Positions 1 to 7,074 of a DNA stretch of 64,000 nt are shown in pieces. The position numbers and the translations under genes are program-made. The stretch is taken from positions 62,001 to 126,000 of the forward strand of contig JAYRJE010000010.1 of assembly GCA_041906465.1 (NCBI GenBank), read 5' to 3'. The stretch is from Didemnitutus sp041906465 (lineage in GTDB: Bacteria; Verrucomicrobiota; Verrucomicrobiia; Opitutales; Opitutaceae). Under the pieces are notes generated by a model that saw only the letters and a program-made list of their open reading frames with translations, was not told where the DNA came from and did not search any database. Each line of letters opens with the position of its first letter. The first letter of the stretch is position 1.

Positions 1-5
1 TTCGC

Positions 6-1715
6 ATGACGCCGCTCGACTGGATTGTTCTCCTCGGAACGATGGTCGGCATCGCCGCCTACGGCGCCTGGCGCACGCGCCACACCGATCACCTCGACAC
101 ATACCTGAAGGGCAGCAAGAGCACCGGCTGGTTCACGATCGGCCTCTCCGTCGCGGCCACGCAGGCGAGCGCGATCACGTTTCTTTCCATTCCCGGGCAG
201 GGATTCGAAAGTGGCATCGGTTTTGTCCAAAACTATTTCGGCCTGCCGCTCGCGCTCATCATCGTCTGCGCCGTATTTCTGCCGATCTACCGGCGGCTTG
301 GCGTCTACACCGCCTACGAATATCTCGGCCAGCGCTTCGACGCGAAAACCCGCTTGCTCGGCGCCGGGCTCTTCCTGCTCCAACGCGGTCTCGCCGCCGG
401 CGTCACGATCTACGCGCCGGCGATCATCCTCTCCACCGTCCTCGGATGGCGGCTCGATTTCACCATCATCGGCACCGGACTGCTGGTGATCATCTACACT
501 GTCACGGGCGGCAGCGCGGCGGTCAGCCTCACGCAGAAATGGCAGATGGCCGTCATCTTCGCGGGCATGATCACAGCGTTTTTCGTGCTGCTGGCGAAAC
601 TTCCCGCTGGGATGGGGTTCACCGATGCCGCCGATCTCGCCGGCGCGCTCGGCAAACTTGAAGCGGTCGACTACTCGCTCGATCCGTCGAAGCGCTACAC
701 CTTCTGGAGCGGCCTGCTCGGCGGCCTGTTCCTCTCGCTCTCCTACTTCGGCACCGATCAGTCGCAGGTGCAGCGCTACATCGGCGGCGCGTCGCTGCGC
801 GAAGGCCGGCTCGGTCTCGTCTTCAACGCGCTCATCAAGATTCCGATGCAGTTCTTCATCCTGCTGCTCGGCGCGCTGGTGTTCGTGTTCTACCAGTTCC
901 AGCCCGCCCCGGTATTCTACAACCGCGCCGAATGGGAACACCATGCCGCGAGCGCGCAGGGCGCCCCTTTTCGCGCGCTCGAAGAAAAACACGCCGCGCT
1001 TCACGTCGCGAAGCAGGAGAAGATCGCGGCGTGGCAAAGCGCACGCGCTCGCGGCGACGCCGCGGCCGAGACCGCCGCGCGCGCGGAGATGGTCGCGGCC
1101 AACCAGGCCACTGACGCTGTCCGCGCCGAAGCGAAGAAGGCCTTGCTTGCCGCCGACAAGAAGGCGGCGGTCAAAGATTCGGATTACGTGTTCCTGAGTT
1201 TCATCGTTGCCCAGATGCCGCAGGGCGTCGTCGGCCTCCTCGTCGCCGTGATGATCGCCGCCGCGCTCGGCTCGAAAGCGAGCGAGCTGAACGCGCTGGC
1301 AACGACCTCGACAATCGATTTCTGGCGCCAAGTCCGCCCGCTCGCGGTGCACGATGAAGCACGCAACGTCCGGGTCGCCAAATGGCTCACGGCGCTGTGG
1401 GGATTGTTCGCGATCGCCTTCGCCCTCTATGCCGGCTTCGCCGAAAACCTTATCGAGGCGATCAACATCCTCGGCTCGATTTTCTACGGAGTCGTGCTCG
1501 GCCTGTTCCTCGTCGCGTTCTTCCTCAAGTGGGTGCGCGGCACTGCGGTCTTTTGGGGCGCGCTCGCGGCGCAGCTCCTCGTCTTCGTGCTCTTCTCCAC
1601 GCTGAGCATCTCCTACCTTTGGTATAACGTCATCGGTTGCGTCGCCTGCATGCTCTTTGCTGTGGTGCTGCAACTCCTCCTCCCCAAATCAACTCACCAC
1701 GAATTGCACGGATGA
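6..1715 (+). CDS. Sodium:solute symporter (SSS family) with a charged cytosolic/periplasmic insertion
   Basis: Inner-membrane Na+-coupled solute importer of the SSS (SLC5-like) family, 569 residues. The sequence shows about 13 hydrophobic segments, the family-typical start (LDWIVLLGT) and a YFGTDQSQVQRY stretch near residue 250, which matches the SSS signature region. Residues about 300-390 are unusual: an Ala/Lys/Glu/Arg-rich, probably helical or coiled-coil block sits between two transmembrane helices, where most relatives have a short loop. The substrate cannot be told from sequence; many Verrucomicrobia SSS proteins carry sugars or uronates. It lies 59 bp upstream of the bacillithiol-like genes on the same strand, and its last codons are made of an intergenic inverted repeat. 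The ATG at position 6 gives a natural N-terminus; the promoter lies outside the window. Confidence 0.88.
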   Translation: MTPLDWIVLLGTMVGIAAYGAWRTRHTDHLDTYLKGSKSTGWFTIGLSVAATQASAITFLSIPGQGFESGIGFVQNYFGLPLALIIVCAVFLPIYRRLGVYTAYEYLGQRFDAKTRLLGAGLFLLQRGLAAGVTIYAPAIILSTVLGWRLDFTIIGTGLLVIIYTVTGGSAAVSLTQKWQMAVIFAGMITAFFVLLAKLPAGMGFTDAADLAGALGKLEAVDYSLDPSKRYTFWSGLLGGLFLSLSYFGTDQSQVQRYIGGASLREGRLGLVFNALIKIPMQFFILLLGALVFVFYQFQPAPVFYNRAEWEHHAASAQGAPFRALEEKHAALHVAKQEKIAAWQSARARGDAAAETAARAEMVAANQATDAVRAEAKKALLAADKKAAVKDSDYVFLSFIVAQMPQGVVGLLVAVMIAAALGSKASELNALATTSTIDFWRQVRPLAVHDEARNVRVAKWLTALWGLFAIAFALYAGFAENLIEAINILGSIFYGVVLGLFLVAFFLKWVRGTAVFWGALAAQLLVFVLFSTLSISYLWYNVIGCVACMLFAVVLQLLLPKSTHHELHG

Positions 1716-1771
1716 CACGGATCAACCCATCGCGTCCGAACCTCGTCCGTGGCATCCGCGGAATCCGTGGT
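1696..1771. repeat. Inverted repeat of the ACCACGGA type overlapping the symporter stop codon
   Basis: The arm at 1696-1722 (starts ACCACGAATTGCACGG) is an imperfect reverse complement of the arm at 1745-1771 (ends GAATCCGTGGT). This style of long imperfect palindrome, built from ACCACGG/CACGGAT words, resembles the one at 21282-21352. The left arm supplies the last codons and stop of the symporter, so the element appears to have landed at or inside the gene's 3' end. It may act as a transcription or RNA-processing boundary before the bsh genes; no T-tract follows. Confidence 0.6.
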
Positions 1772-1774
1772 TAA

Positions 1775-2551
1775 ATGAATTCACCGATCATCTGCTTCGG
1801 CCAGCAACCCTGCGGAATATTCCCGCGGCGCTTTCTTCACGCGAAATTCCTCACCGCGCGCCGGCTGCAGCAGGAAATCGGCGGCGAGATCGTGTTTTTC
1901 TATCACGACAGCGACCACGATCCGCGCGAGACGCAGACCACGCTGCGTCACCACAAGACCGACGAGGCGCACACGGTCAACTTCGCCTTCGTCAACAAAC
2001 TTCAGCGCAAGTTCTCGCCGCTCTTCCTCAAGCGCATCCCCGACGGCTGGCAGGCCAACACCGCGCGCGAACTCGGCGCCTACGTCTCGCCGCGCGCGCT
2101 CGACGCCTTCCGCGCCGTGCGCGCCGACAACGTAGCCGACTTCTGCCTCGAGATGTATCGCGCCATGGGGCTGCTCGAAGGCGTGCGGGTGGTTCGTTCG
2201 GGCGACCGCGCGGTTCGCGAAGCGGCCTGCGACATTACCGAGTGCTTCGTCGACGTGCCGCACCAGGGCGAAACCGTCCGCGCGCGCCTGCTTGATGGCG
2301 CGCTCAAGCTCCACGAAGGCGGCAACAGCTACGTCACGCTCCCCGCTCAAACGTTCACCAAGGCGCAGATCAGTCCCACCCGCGACTCCCGCCTCCGCTG
2401 GATGCAGAGCGTGATTCATTGCACGCACTACGTCTGTGGCGCCGGAGAACAGGCCTATCTCAATACTGCCGACGCGCCGGAAATCACCTTCGTCCCCCGC
2501 GCCCCCATCGACCGCTCCGACGAAGCCTGGGCCGAATTTCACCAGTCATGA
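1775..2551 (+). CDS. Compact BshC-like protein (putative bacillithiol cysteine ligase, about half usual length)
   Basis: Likely last-step enzyme of bacillithiol synthesis, adding cysteine to GlcN-malate. It is only 258 residues, whereas BshC proteins are about 520-540. Motifs I recognise from BshC are present in order: GQQP at residues 9-12 (BshC: TGQQPGL), a strand followed by HDSDHDPRE at 44-52 (BshC: FWxAxEDHDxxE), and SPTRD leading to CGAGEQAYL near 221-229 (BshC: YVGGPGEIAY). What appears lost is the middle region and the C-terminal helical/coiled-coil part. The two genes directly downstream are bshB1- and bshA-like, which supports the assignment. Start: ATG 1775, just after an inverted repeat. 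The family link is from remembered motifs, not an alignment. Alternatively it is a related ligase for a different thiol. Confidence 0.7.
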   Translation: MNSPIICFGQQPCGIFPRRFLHAKFLTARRLQQEIGGEIVFFYHDSDHDPRETQTTLRHHKTDEAHTVNFAFVNKLQRKFSPLFLKRIPDGWQANTARELGAYVSPRALDAFRAVRADNVADFCLEMYRAMGLLEGVRVVRSGDRAVREAACDITECFVDVPHQGETVRARLLDGALKLHEGGNSYVTLPAQTFTKAQISPTRDSRLRWMQSVIHCTHYVCGAGEQAYLNTADAPEITFVPRAPIDRSDEAWAEFHQS

Positions 2552-2552
2552 C

Positions 2553-2631
2553 CTGTCATTGCGAGGAGCCGCAGGCATGTGGCGATCCAGTTGGATCGCC
2601 ACGGACGGCGTTGCCGTCCTCGCGATGACAG
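2553..2631. repeat. Palindromic intergenic repeat (TGTCATTGCGAGGA family)
   Basis: The outer arms CTGTCATTGCGAGGA (2553-2567) and TCCTCGCGATGACAG (2617-2631) are reverse complements with one mismatch. The centre, GGCGATCCA-GT-TGGATCGCC (2581-2600), is a perfect 9-bp palindrome. The sequence belongs to the widely scattered bacterial repeat type reading TGTCATTGCGAGGAGC...GTGGCGATCCAG (family resemblance recalled, not searched). It fills the gap between the bshC-like and bshB1 genes and would fold into a long hairpin in the operon mRNA. Confidence 0.8.
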
Positions 2632-2644
2632 ATAAAAGAACCTC

Positions 2645-3364
2645 ATGAACCTTTCGACCGCTCCCCTGCTCGCCTTCGGCGCACATCCTGACGACATCGA
2701 GTTTGGCGCTGGCGGCATCATCGCGCGCGAGACGCAGGCCGGCCGACCTGCGCACTTCGCCGTCTGCTCGCGCGGCGAGGCCGGCACCAACGGCACACCC
2801 GCCGAACGCACGAAGGAAGCGGAGAAAGCCGCGAAGCTCCTGGGCGCCAAGGTCGAATTCGTCGACCTCGATGGTGATTCACACCTCGACATCCGGAATG
2901 CCCACGCGCTGAAACTCGCCGCGGTCATTCGCACCGTGCGTCCCGGCATCGTGCTCGCGCCGACCCCGGAACCCAACCAGCACCCGGACCACTGGCGACT
3001 CGGTCAACTCGTGCGCGACGCCACCCGCATCGCTCGCTATGGCGGCGTCGCGGAACTGAAGAGCCAGACGCCGCACGCCGTCGGCCAGCTTTTTTTCTAC
3101 GCGCTCGGCCCCGGCGCTGAACCGCGCGATGTGTCCCCGGTCGTGATCGATATTTCCGACAAGCCCATCATGTCCGCGTGGACCAAAGCCATGGAGGCAC
3201 ACGCCTCGCAGATGAAAACGCGCAATTACGTCGAACTACAGCTCGCCCGCGCACGGGTCCAAGGCCTCAACGCCGGCGTCGCCCACGCGCAACTGCTCTG
3301 GCCGAACGATCCGCTCGTGTTTCATTCGCTCACGGACATTTCCCGCGGCGCGCGGCGCTTCTGA
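2645..3364 (+). CDS. bshB1: Bacillithiol biosynthesis deacetylase BshB1-like (PIG-L/LmbE family)
   Basis: Zinc-dependent N-deacetylase expected to convert GlcNAc-malate to GlcN-malate in the cytosol. The 239-residue length fits the LmbE/PIG-L family. The N-terminus carries the metal-binding and catalytic signature AHPDDIE (residues 13-19), and the second zinc motif HPDH lies near 113. The segment after the first motif (ARETQAGR...SRGEAGTNGT..ER..EA..AAKLLG) follows the BshB1 pattern closely. Mycothiol deacetylase MshB and other LmbE proteins are alternatives, but the flanking bshA-like and bshC-like genes point to bacillithiol. The start ATG 2645 follows the palindromic repeat by 13 bp. Confidence 0.82.
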   Translation: MNLSTAPLLAFGAHPDDIEFGAGGIIARETQAGRPAHFAVCSRGEAGTNGTPAERTKEAEKAAKLLGAKVEFVDLDGDSHLDIRNAHALKLAAVIRTVRPGIVLAPTPEPNQHPDHWRLGQLVRDATRIARYGGVAELKSQTPHAVGQLFFYALGPGAEPRDVSPVVIDISDKPIMSAWTKAMEAHASQMKTRNYVELQLARARVQGLNAGVAHAQLLWPNDPLVFHSLTDISRGARRF

Positions 3365-3500
3365 AACCAAAACGCATGGCCACCAAGAGGCACAAAAACC
3401 CGACGGCGAACGAGTCCTCCAAGGCGCCTATCGGCGCGCGAAATATTTCCTGCTGCGGTCGTCACCGCTTCGCGCCTTTTCGCGGCTCGCCACTCCTTCC
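3365..3500. other. Intergenic spacer within the bsh cluster
   Basis: 136 bp between bshB1 and bshA. It begins with GGCCACCAAGAGGCACAAA (near 3379) and ends with a loosely complementary GCGCCTTTTCGCGGCTCGCC, so it is probably a decayed copy of a long inverted repeat of the CCACCAAGAGGCACAAAG type. No small gene or clear promoter was seen. Confidence 0.35.
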
Positions 3501-4634
3501 GTGACTGACCGCCCGCTTAAGCTCGCAATCACCTGCTACCCGTCCGTCGGCGGCAGCGGCATTCTCGCCTCGGAACTCGGCGAAGAACTCGCGGCGCGTG
3601 GACACGAGGTGCACTTCATCAGCTACGAACAACCGTTCCGGATGCCGACCGGCCCGCGCGTGTTTTTTCACCCCGTCGCGGTCAACAGCTACGATCTTTT
3701 CAAGTATCCCGACTACACGCTGCCGCTCTCGGTCAAGATGGCCGAGGTGGCGAAGCAGCACGCGCTAGATCTGCTCCACGTGCACTACGCCGTTCCGCAC
3801 GCGACCGCCGCCATTCTCGCGCGCGCCATGCTGCACGAGGAGCACCGTCTGCGCATCATCACCACGCTGCACGGCACCGACACGACCCTGCTCGGGCGCG
3901 ATCCCGGTTACGGTCCCGCAATCCGCCACGCCCTCGAACACTCCGACGCCATCACGACCGTCTCCGAATTCATGCAGCGCGAGACCGTGCGACTGCTCGG
4001 CGTTCAGCGCCCGATCGAAGTCATCCACAATTTCTTCGAGCCGCATTCGTGCCCGCACCGCCGCGAGGAGACACGCCGCGAGCTCGGCTTGCATGGCGAC
4101 GAGCCGATGCTCCTGCATCTCTCGAATCTCCGGCCGCTCAAGCGCATCGATCTGCTGCTCGACACCGTCTCGCTGCTCGCGCCGCGTCTACCCTTCAAAC
4201 TCGTGTTCCTCGCCGGCGCAGACAGCACCCGACTCGCCGACGAGGTCCGGCGACGCGGGCTGGGCGATCGCGTGTTCATCCGCGAACGCGTCACGAACAT
4301 CGAAGCCTACCTGCAAGCCGCCGACCTCGGCCTGTTCACCTCCGAAGTGGAGAGCTTCTGCCTCAGCATCCTGGAATTGATGAGTGTGGGCGTGCCCAGC
4401 GCCGCATTCGCCACCGGAGGAATTCCGGAAGTGACGCTCGACGGCGACACCGGCGTGTTGGCGCCGTTTGGCGACACCGTCGCACTCGCCGCCAAGATCG
4501 AATCGCTGCTGCGCGATCCCGCGCGGCGGACGGCAATGGGGACGGCTGCCCGCCTACGGGCGCGGGAGAAGTTCTCCGCCGCGGCCGTGGTGCCCCGCTA
4601 CGAAGCACTCTACCGCCGCGTGGTGGCGTCGTAG
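3501..4634 (+). CDS. bshA: N-acetyl-alpha-D-glucosaminyl L-malate synthase BshA-like (GT4)
   Basis: Retaining GT-B glycosyltransferase of family GT4, 377 residues, expected to join UDP-GlcNAc and L-malate, the first step of bacillithiol synthesis. The N-terminus LAITCYPSVGGSGILASELG is diagnostic: BshA proteins begin with ITCYPTxGGSGxVATELG. FISYEQPFR near residue 45 also fits BshA, and the C-terminal nucleotide-sugar motif ESFCLSILELM lies near residue 283. It is the third gene of a same-strand cluster with bshC-like and bshB1, 136 bp downstream of bshB1. The GTG at 3501 is the annotated start and gives a normal N-terminus. Confidence 0.85.
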   Translation: MTDRPLKLAITCYPSVGGSGILASELGEELAARGHEVHFISYEQPFRMPTGPRVFFHPVAVNSYDLFKYPDYTLPLSVKMAEVAKQHALDLLHVHYAVPHATAAILARAMLHEEHRLRIITTLHGTDTTLLGRDPGYGPAIRHALEHSDAITTVSEFMQRETVRLLGVQRPIEVIHNFFEPHSCPHRREETRRELGLHGDEPMLLHLSNLRPLKRIDLLLDTVSLLAPRLPFKLVFLAGADSTRLADEVRRRGLGDRVFIRERVTNIEAYLQAADLGLFTSEVESFCLSILELMSVGVPSAAFATGGIPEVTLDGDTGVLAPFGDTVALAAKIESLLRDPARRTAMGTAARLRAREKFSAAAVVPRYEALYRRVVAS

Positions 4635-4642
4635 CGATTAGG

Positions 4643-4704
4643 GTGTAGCGAGAGGCGTGAGGCTTTCGCTCACGCACACGCGCGGCGAAACTCCACCATA
4701 TTTC
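4643..4704 (-). repeat. Dispersed hairpin repeat, copy 1 (degenerate, inverted orientation)
   Basis: Reads on the minus strand as the repeat family best seen at 46182-46248: an inner TTTCGCC block, a spacer, then GCGAAAGCCTCACG and an outer CGCTACAC. The inner arms are retained, but the outer arm at 4690-4704 (CTCCACCATATTTC) has diverged. It lies in the 233-bp gap between bshA and the acyltransferase gene; the rest of that gap (4705-4867) shows nothing else convincing. Confidence 0.6.
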
Positions 4705-4867
4705 AACGCCGGCGGCAGGTCGATCCGTTCATTTTTTGGGGGACGCGACCCATGCCACGCTGATGCGCGGTGCTGTAAGCTAGCGGGCGAAAGTTTACCG
4801 CTTACCCCTTCTCGTCCGTTACCCTTCCCCGGCGACTCCGACTCTGCTCGGACACGCCACCGATCCC

Positions 4868-6151
4868 ATGTTGCTTTTCGCTTTCCTCCGCGCTTCGCGT
4901 GCCGTGCCGGCGCTTGCCCGCCGCACATTTCTTCGGTGGAGCGGAGGTGACGGTGCGACCGGCTCTCGATCGCGCGCCATCGACGTGCTGCGCGCGGCGG
5001 CAATTCTGCTGGTGATCGGCTGTCACTGCGTGGTGCTGCCGAGCGAAAGCGGGGCCGCCGCGCCCATCGCGAGCGCATGGTATCGCGTGGGCTGGGCGGG
5101 CGTGGATCTCTTTTTTGTCCTGAGTGGTTACCTGGTCAGCGGGTTGTTGTTCGCCGAGTATCGCCGCACGGGCGCGATCGACGTGCGGCGATTTCTCGTG
5201 CGACGCAGCCTGAAGATCTGGCCAGCCTATCTCGCCTACCTCGCCTTCCTCGCGTTGTGGTTCACCTGGCAACGCGGGCACGGGAAGCCCGTGGAAGTTT
5301 TCGCGTCTCTGCGCGCCAACTTGCTACACCTGCAGAATTACTTGGGCACGCCGCGCGCTCACACGTGGAGCCTCGCGGTGGAAGAGCATTTCTACCTCGG
5401 ACTCGCGCTCCTTGCCGCGCTCCTGCTGGGATCGTCGACACTGCGAAGCCGGGTCCGGCGCAGCTTTTTGCCGGTGGGATTAGCGGCACTGGCCGGGCTG
5501 GCCGCTCTGCGCCATGCAGAATTCGTCGCGCTCGGACGCGACGCGATGAATCTTTACGCCACGCACCTCCGCTTCGACGGCCTGCTCATTGGCGTCATGC
5601 TCGCGTATCTCCAACAATTCCGCCCGGCGTCGCTCGTCGCGATTCAGCGGCATCCGCTGGCGACCATGGCCGCCGGTGCGGCGCTCGCGCTGCCCGGGAT
5701 GTTGGCCACGCCGGATCTGAGTGCGTGGACCGCGGGCGTCGGCCTGACGGTAATGTATGTCGGCTTCGCGTTGATCGTGATCGGCAGCGTGTATTTCGAG
5801 TTCACGCTTGCGGGCCGACGTATTTTTTCGGCGCGACCGGCCGCTGCCCTCGCCGCCATCGGCTTTTACAGCTACGGGATCTATCTGTGGCACATTGATC
5901 TCGTGCAGACTCCGATGAAGAAAATCGTGGCACTGCTCGCGGCCACGCCGCTGCCTGCCGGGTTGACCTGGACCGTCTGCACGCTCGCTTACGTGGTTGG
6001 TGCGATTCTCGCCGGTGTCCTCATGTCGCGTTTGATCGAGCTCCCCGTGCTCGCGTGGCGCCAGCGGCATTTCGGCGAGAAGCCGGTGCGCCCGGCGATT
6101 GCGACCGCAGCGCCGATTCGATCAGCACTCACGAGCGCCCCCGCGCGCTGA
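4868..6151 (+). CDS. Acyltransferase 3 family membrane protein (OafA/YrhL type)
   Basis: Integral membrane O-acyltransferase, 427 residues with about ten hydrophobic segments. Acyltransferase-3 proteins move acetyl or other acyl groups from the cytosol onto extracytoplasmic glycans. Signature parts are visible: RAIDVLRAAAILLVIGCHC with the likely catalytic His at residue 53, then FFVLSGYL, RRSLKIWPAY and TWSLAVEEHFY. The acceptor is unknown; LPS O-antigen, capsule or another cell-surface glycan is possible. The ATG at 4868 gives a basic N-terminal tail before the first helix; a shorter start is possible. It is probably transcribed separately from bshA because of the 233-bp gap with a hairpin repeat. 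Confidence 0.85.
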   Translation: MLLFAFLRASRAVPALARRTFLRWSGGDGATGSRSRAIDVLRAAAILLVIGCHCVVLPSESGAAAPIASAWYRVGWAGVDLFFVLSGYLVSGLLFAEYRRTGAIDVRRFLVRRSLKIWPAYLAYLAFLALWFTWQRGHGKPVEVFASLRANLLHLQNYLGTPRAHTWSLAVEEHFYLGLALLAALLLGSSTLRSRVRRSFLPVGLAALAGLAALRHAEFVALGRDAMNLYATHLRFDGLLIGVMLAYLQQFRPASLVAIQRHPLATMAAGAALALPGMLATPDLSAWTAGVGLTVMYVGFALIVIGSVYFEFTLAGRRIFSARPAAALAAIGFYSYGIYLWHIDLVQTPMKKIVALLAATPLPAGLTWTVCTLAYVVGAILAGVLMSRLIELPVLAWRQRHFGEKPVRPAIATAAPIRSALTSAPAR

Positions 6152-6293
6152 CAGCGTGCGCAAACTTCCTGCCCCGCAATGACTCAAGAACACGGTCGAG
6201 CGACCGCTTGCGTTTCGTCGCCAGCTTGATTCGGTAGTCGGTCCTGTTCTTTGACGGCGCAAGGAAACCAGTCGCCCGTCATTCCCAATTTTT
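6152..6293 (+). promoter_or_regulatory. Upstream region of tmRNA (promoter expected)
   Basis: 142 bp between the acyltransferase stop and the tmRNA 5' end. A TTGACG hexamer at about 6251-6256 could be a -35 element for ssrA, but the matching -10 is poor, so the promoter is only inferred from position. Confidence 0.3.
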
Positions 6294-6648
6294 GGGGGTG
6301 TTCCGGATTCGACCCTTGGTTGGAGTGCGCAGCTGCCGGTCGAGCGTCGAGGGTCGCTCGTTAAAATCCCTTCGAAACAAACAAACGGCACCTACGAAGA
6401 AATGCCCCTGGCGGCCTAATGGCCGCCTCGTTCTTACTCTGACTCCTGCTAAGGGATAAGAACGTCGACAGCAGGAATAGCGGGTTTGGCCGTCGTGACG
6501 GACCCGCCGTATCTTCGACCCACGGCTGGCCAAGGGACGAGCGCGGGTCAACGCGCGCCTGAGGCGAGATTCAAATCTGACCCTACACCGGTAGATGCGG
6601 CGCGCGAAGGCCCGGGGCACAGGGGTTCAACTCCCCTCACCTCCACCA
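6294..6648 (+). ncRNA. ssrA: Transfer-messenger RNA (tmRNA, ssrA)
   Basis: Rescues stalled ribosomes and adds a degradation tag. The 5' end GGGGGTGTTCCGGATTCGACC (6294 on) and the 3' end GGTTCAACTCCCCTCACCTCCACCA (to 6648) are the conserved tRNA-like halves. The 7-bp acceptor stem GGGGGUG/CACCUCC pairs with one G-U, the T-arm GGTTCAA is present and CCA is encoded. The tag frame ends in GTYEEMPLAA and a TAA at 6417-6419, followed at once by a GGCGGCC-taat-GGCCGCC hairpin, as is usual for tmRNA. No GCN resume codon is obvious in frame; a GGC at 6387 or an earlier codon may serve. Length 355 nt, single-piece type. Confidence 0.95.
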
Positions 6649-7029
6649 TTTCTCACTAGCGTGAGCTAACTCGTTTGCCGTTGGGAGCAGTTCTCTGCAC
6701 AGAAAGCAGCGAGTTGCTTCCAGTTCTGCGGTATGGAAATCGCTTCCGTGGATTCTGAGCGAAGCGGAACACCAACATTCGCCAAGAGGTGAGTTTCTTG
6801 CCTGCGCCTTCGACATCGGCGACCAGCTACGGGTGGATCGTTTCGAAGGTCTCGGCGACCGCCCACGCCGGATTTTTCCGCGCAATCGCGCGGCCGACAG
6901 GACCGTTGGCCCAACGATGGTGACGAGGAGGCTCACAAGCGCGAAAATCAGCGTGAACGCGATGAGGGTATCGGGGCTGTCGAGCACGGACGGAGGATTG
7001 GAGGGCGGCGTGGAAAAAGGAAGGGACGC
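6649..7029. other. Region downstream of tmRNA: possible broken small membrane-protein gene on the minus strand
   Basis: No intact gene can be defended. On the minus strand, about 6880-6990 encodes a strongly hydrophobic segment (DTLIAFTLIFALVSLLVTIV) followed by GPTVLSAARLRGK. At a run of five A (near 6873-6877) the open frame loses its normal codon character, while the +1 frame continues with genome-typical codons reading NPAWAVAETFETIHP and a stop. This suggests a small membrane protein with a frameshift, or a sequencing error in the A run. The open frame as it stands runs into the tmRNA 3' end, and its ATG lies in a terminator-like hairpin. A short hairpin CTCAC-TAGC-GTGAG sits just after the tmRNA (6653-6666). 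tmRNA 3' ends are common integration sites, but no integrase was seen. Confidence 0.3.
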
Positions 7030-7057
7030 GCGCGTCTGCCAGGCCACGCAGACGCGC
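7030..7057 (-). terminator. Terminator-like hairpin after the beta-rich gene
   Basis: The perfect 10-bp stem GCGCGTCTGC/GCAGACGCGC with an 8-nt loop lies 17 bp past the stop of the minus-strand gene. On that strand it is followed by a T-rich stretch ending in TTTTT (7009-7029). Confidence 0.65.
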
Positions 7058-7074
7058 CGGGCCGGGAAAGCGAA

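Noticed and set aside
6649..6700. Attachment site of an integrated element at the tmRNA 3' end
   Set aside because: No integrase and no second copy of the tmRNA 3' end were seen in the window.
6637..7047. 136-residue minus-strand frame reaching into the tmRNA 3' end
   Set aside because: Its ATG lies in the loop of a terminator-like hairpin and its C-terminus overlaps tmRNA; kept only as a possible broken gene.
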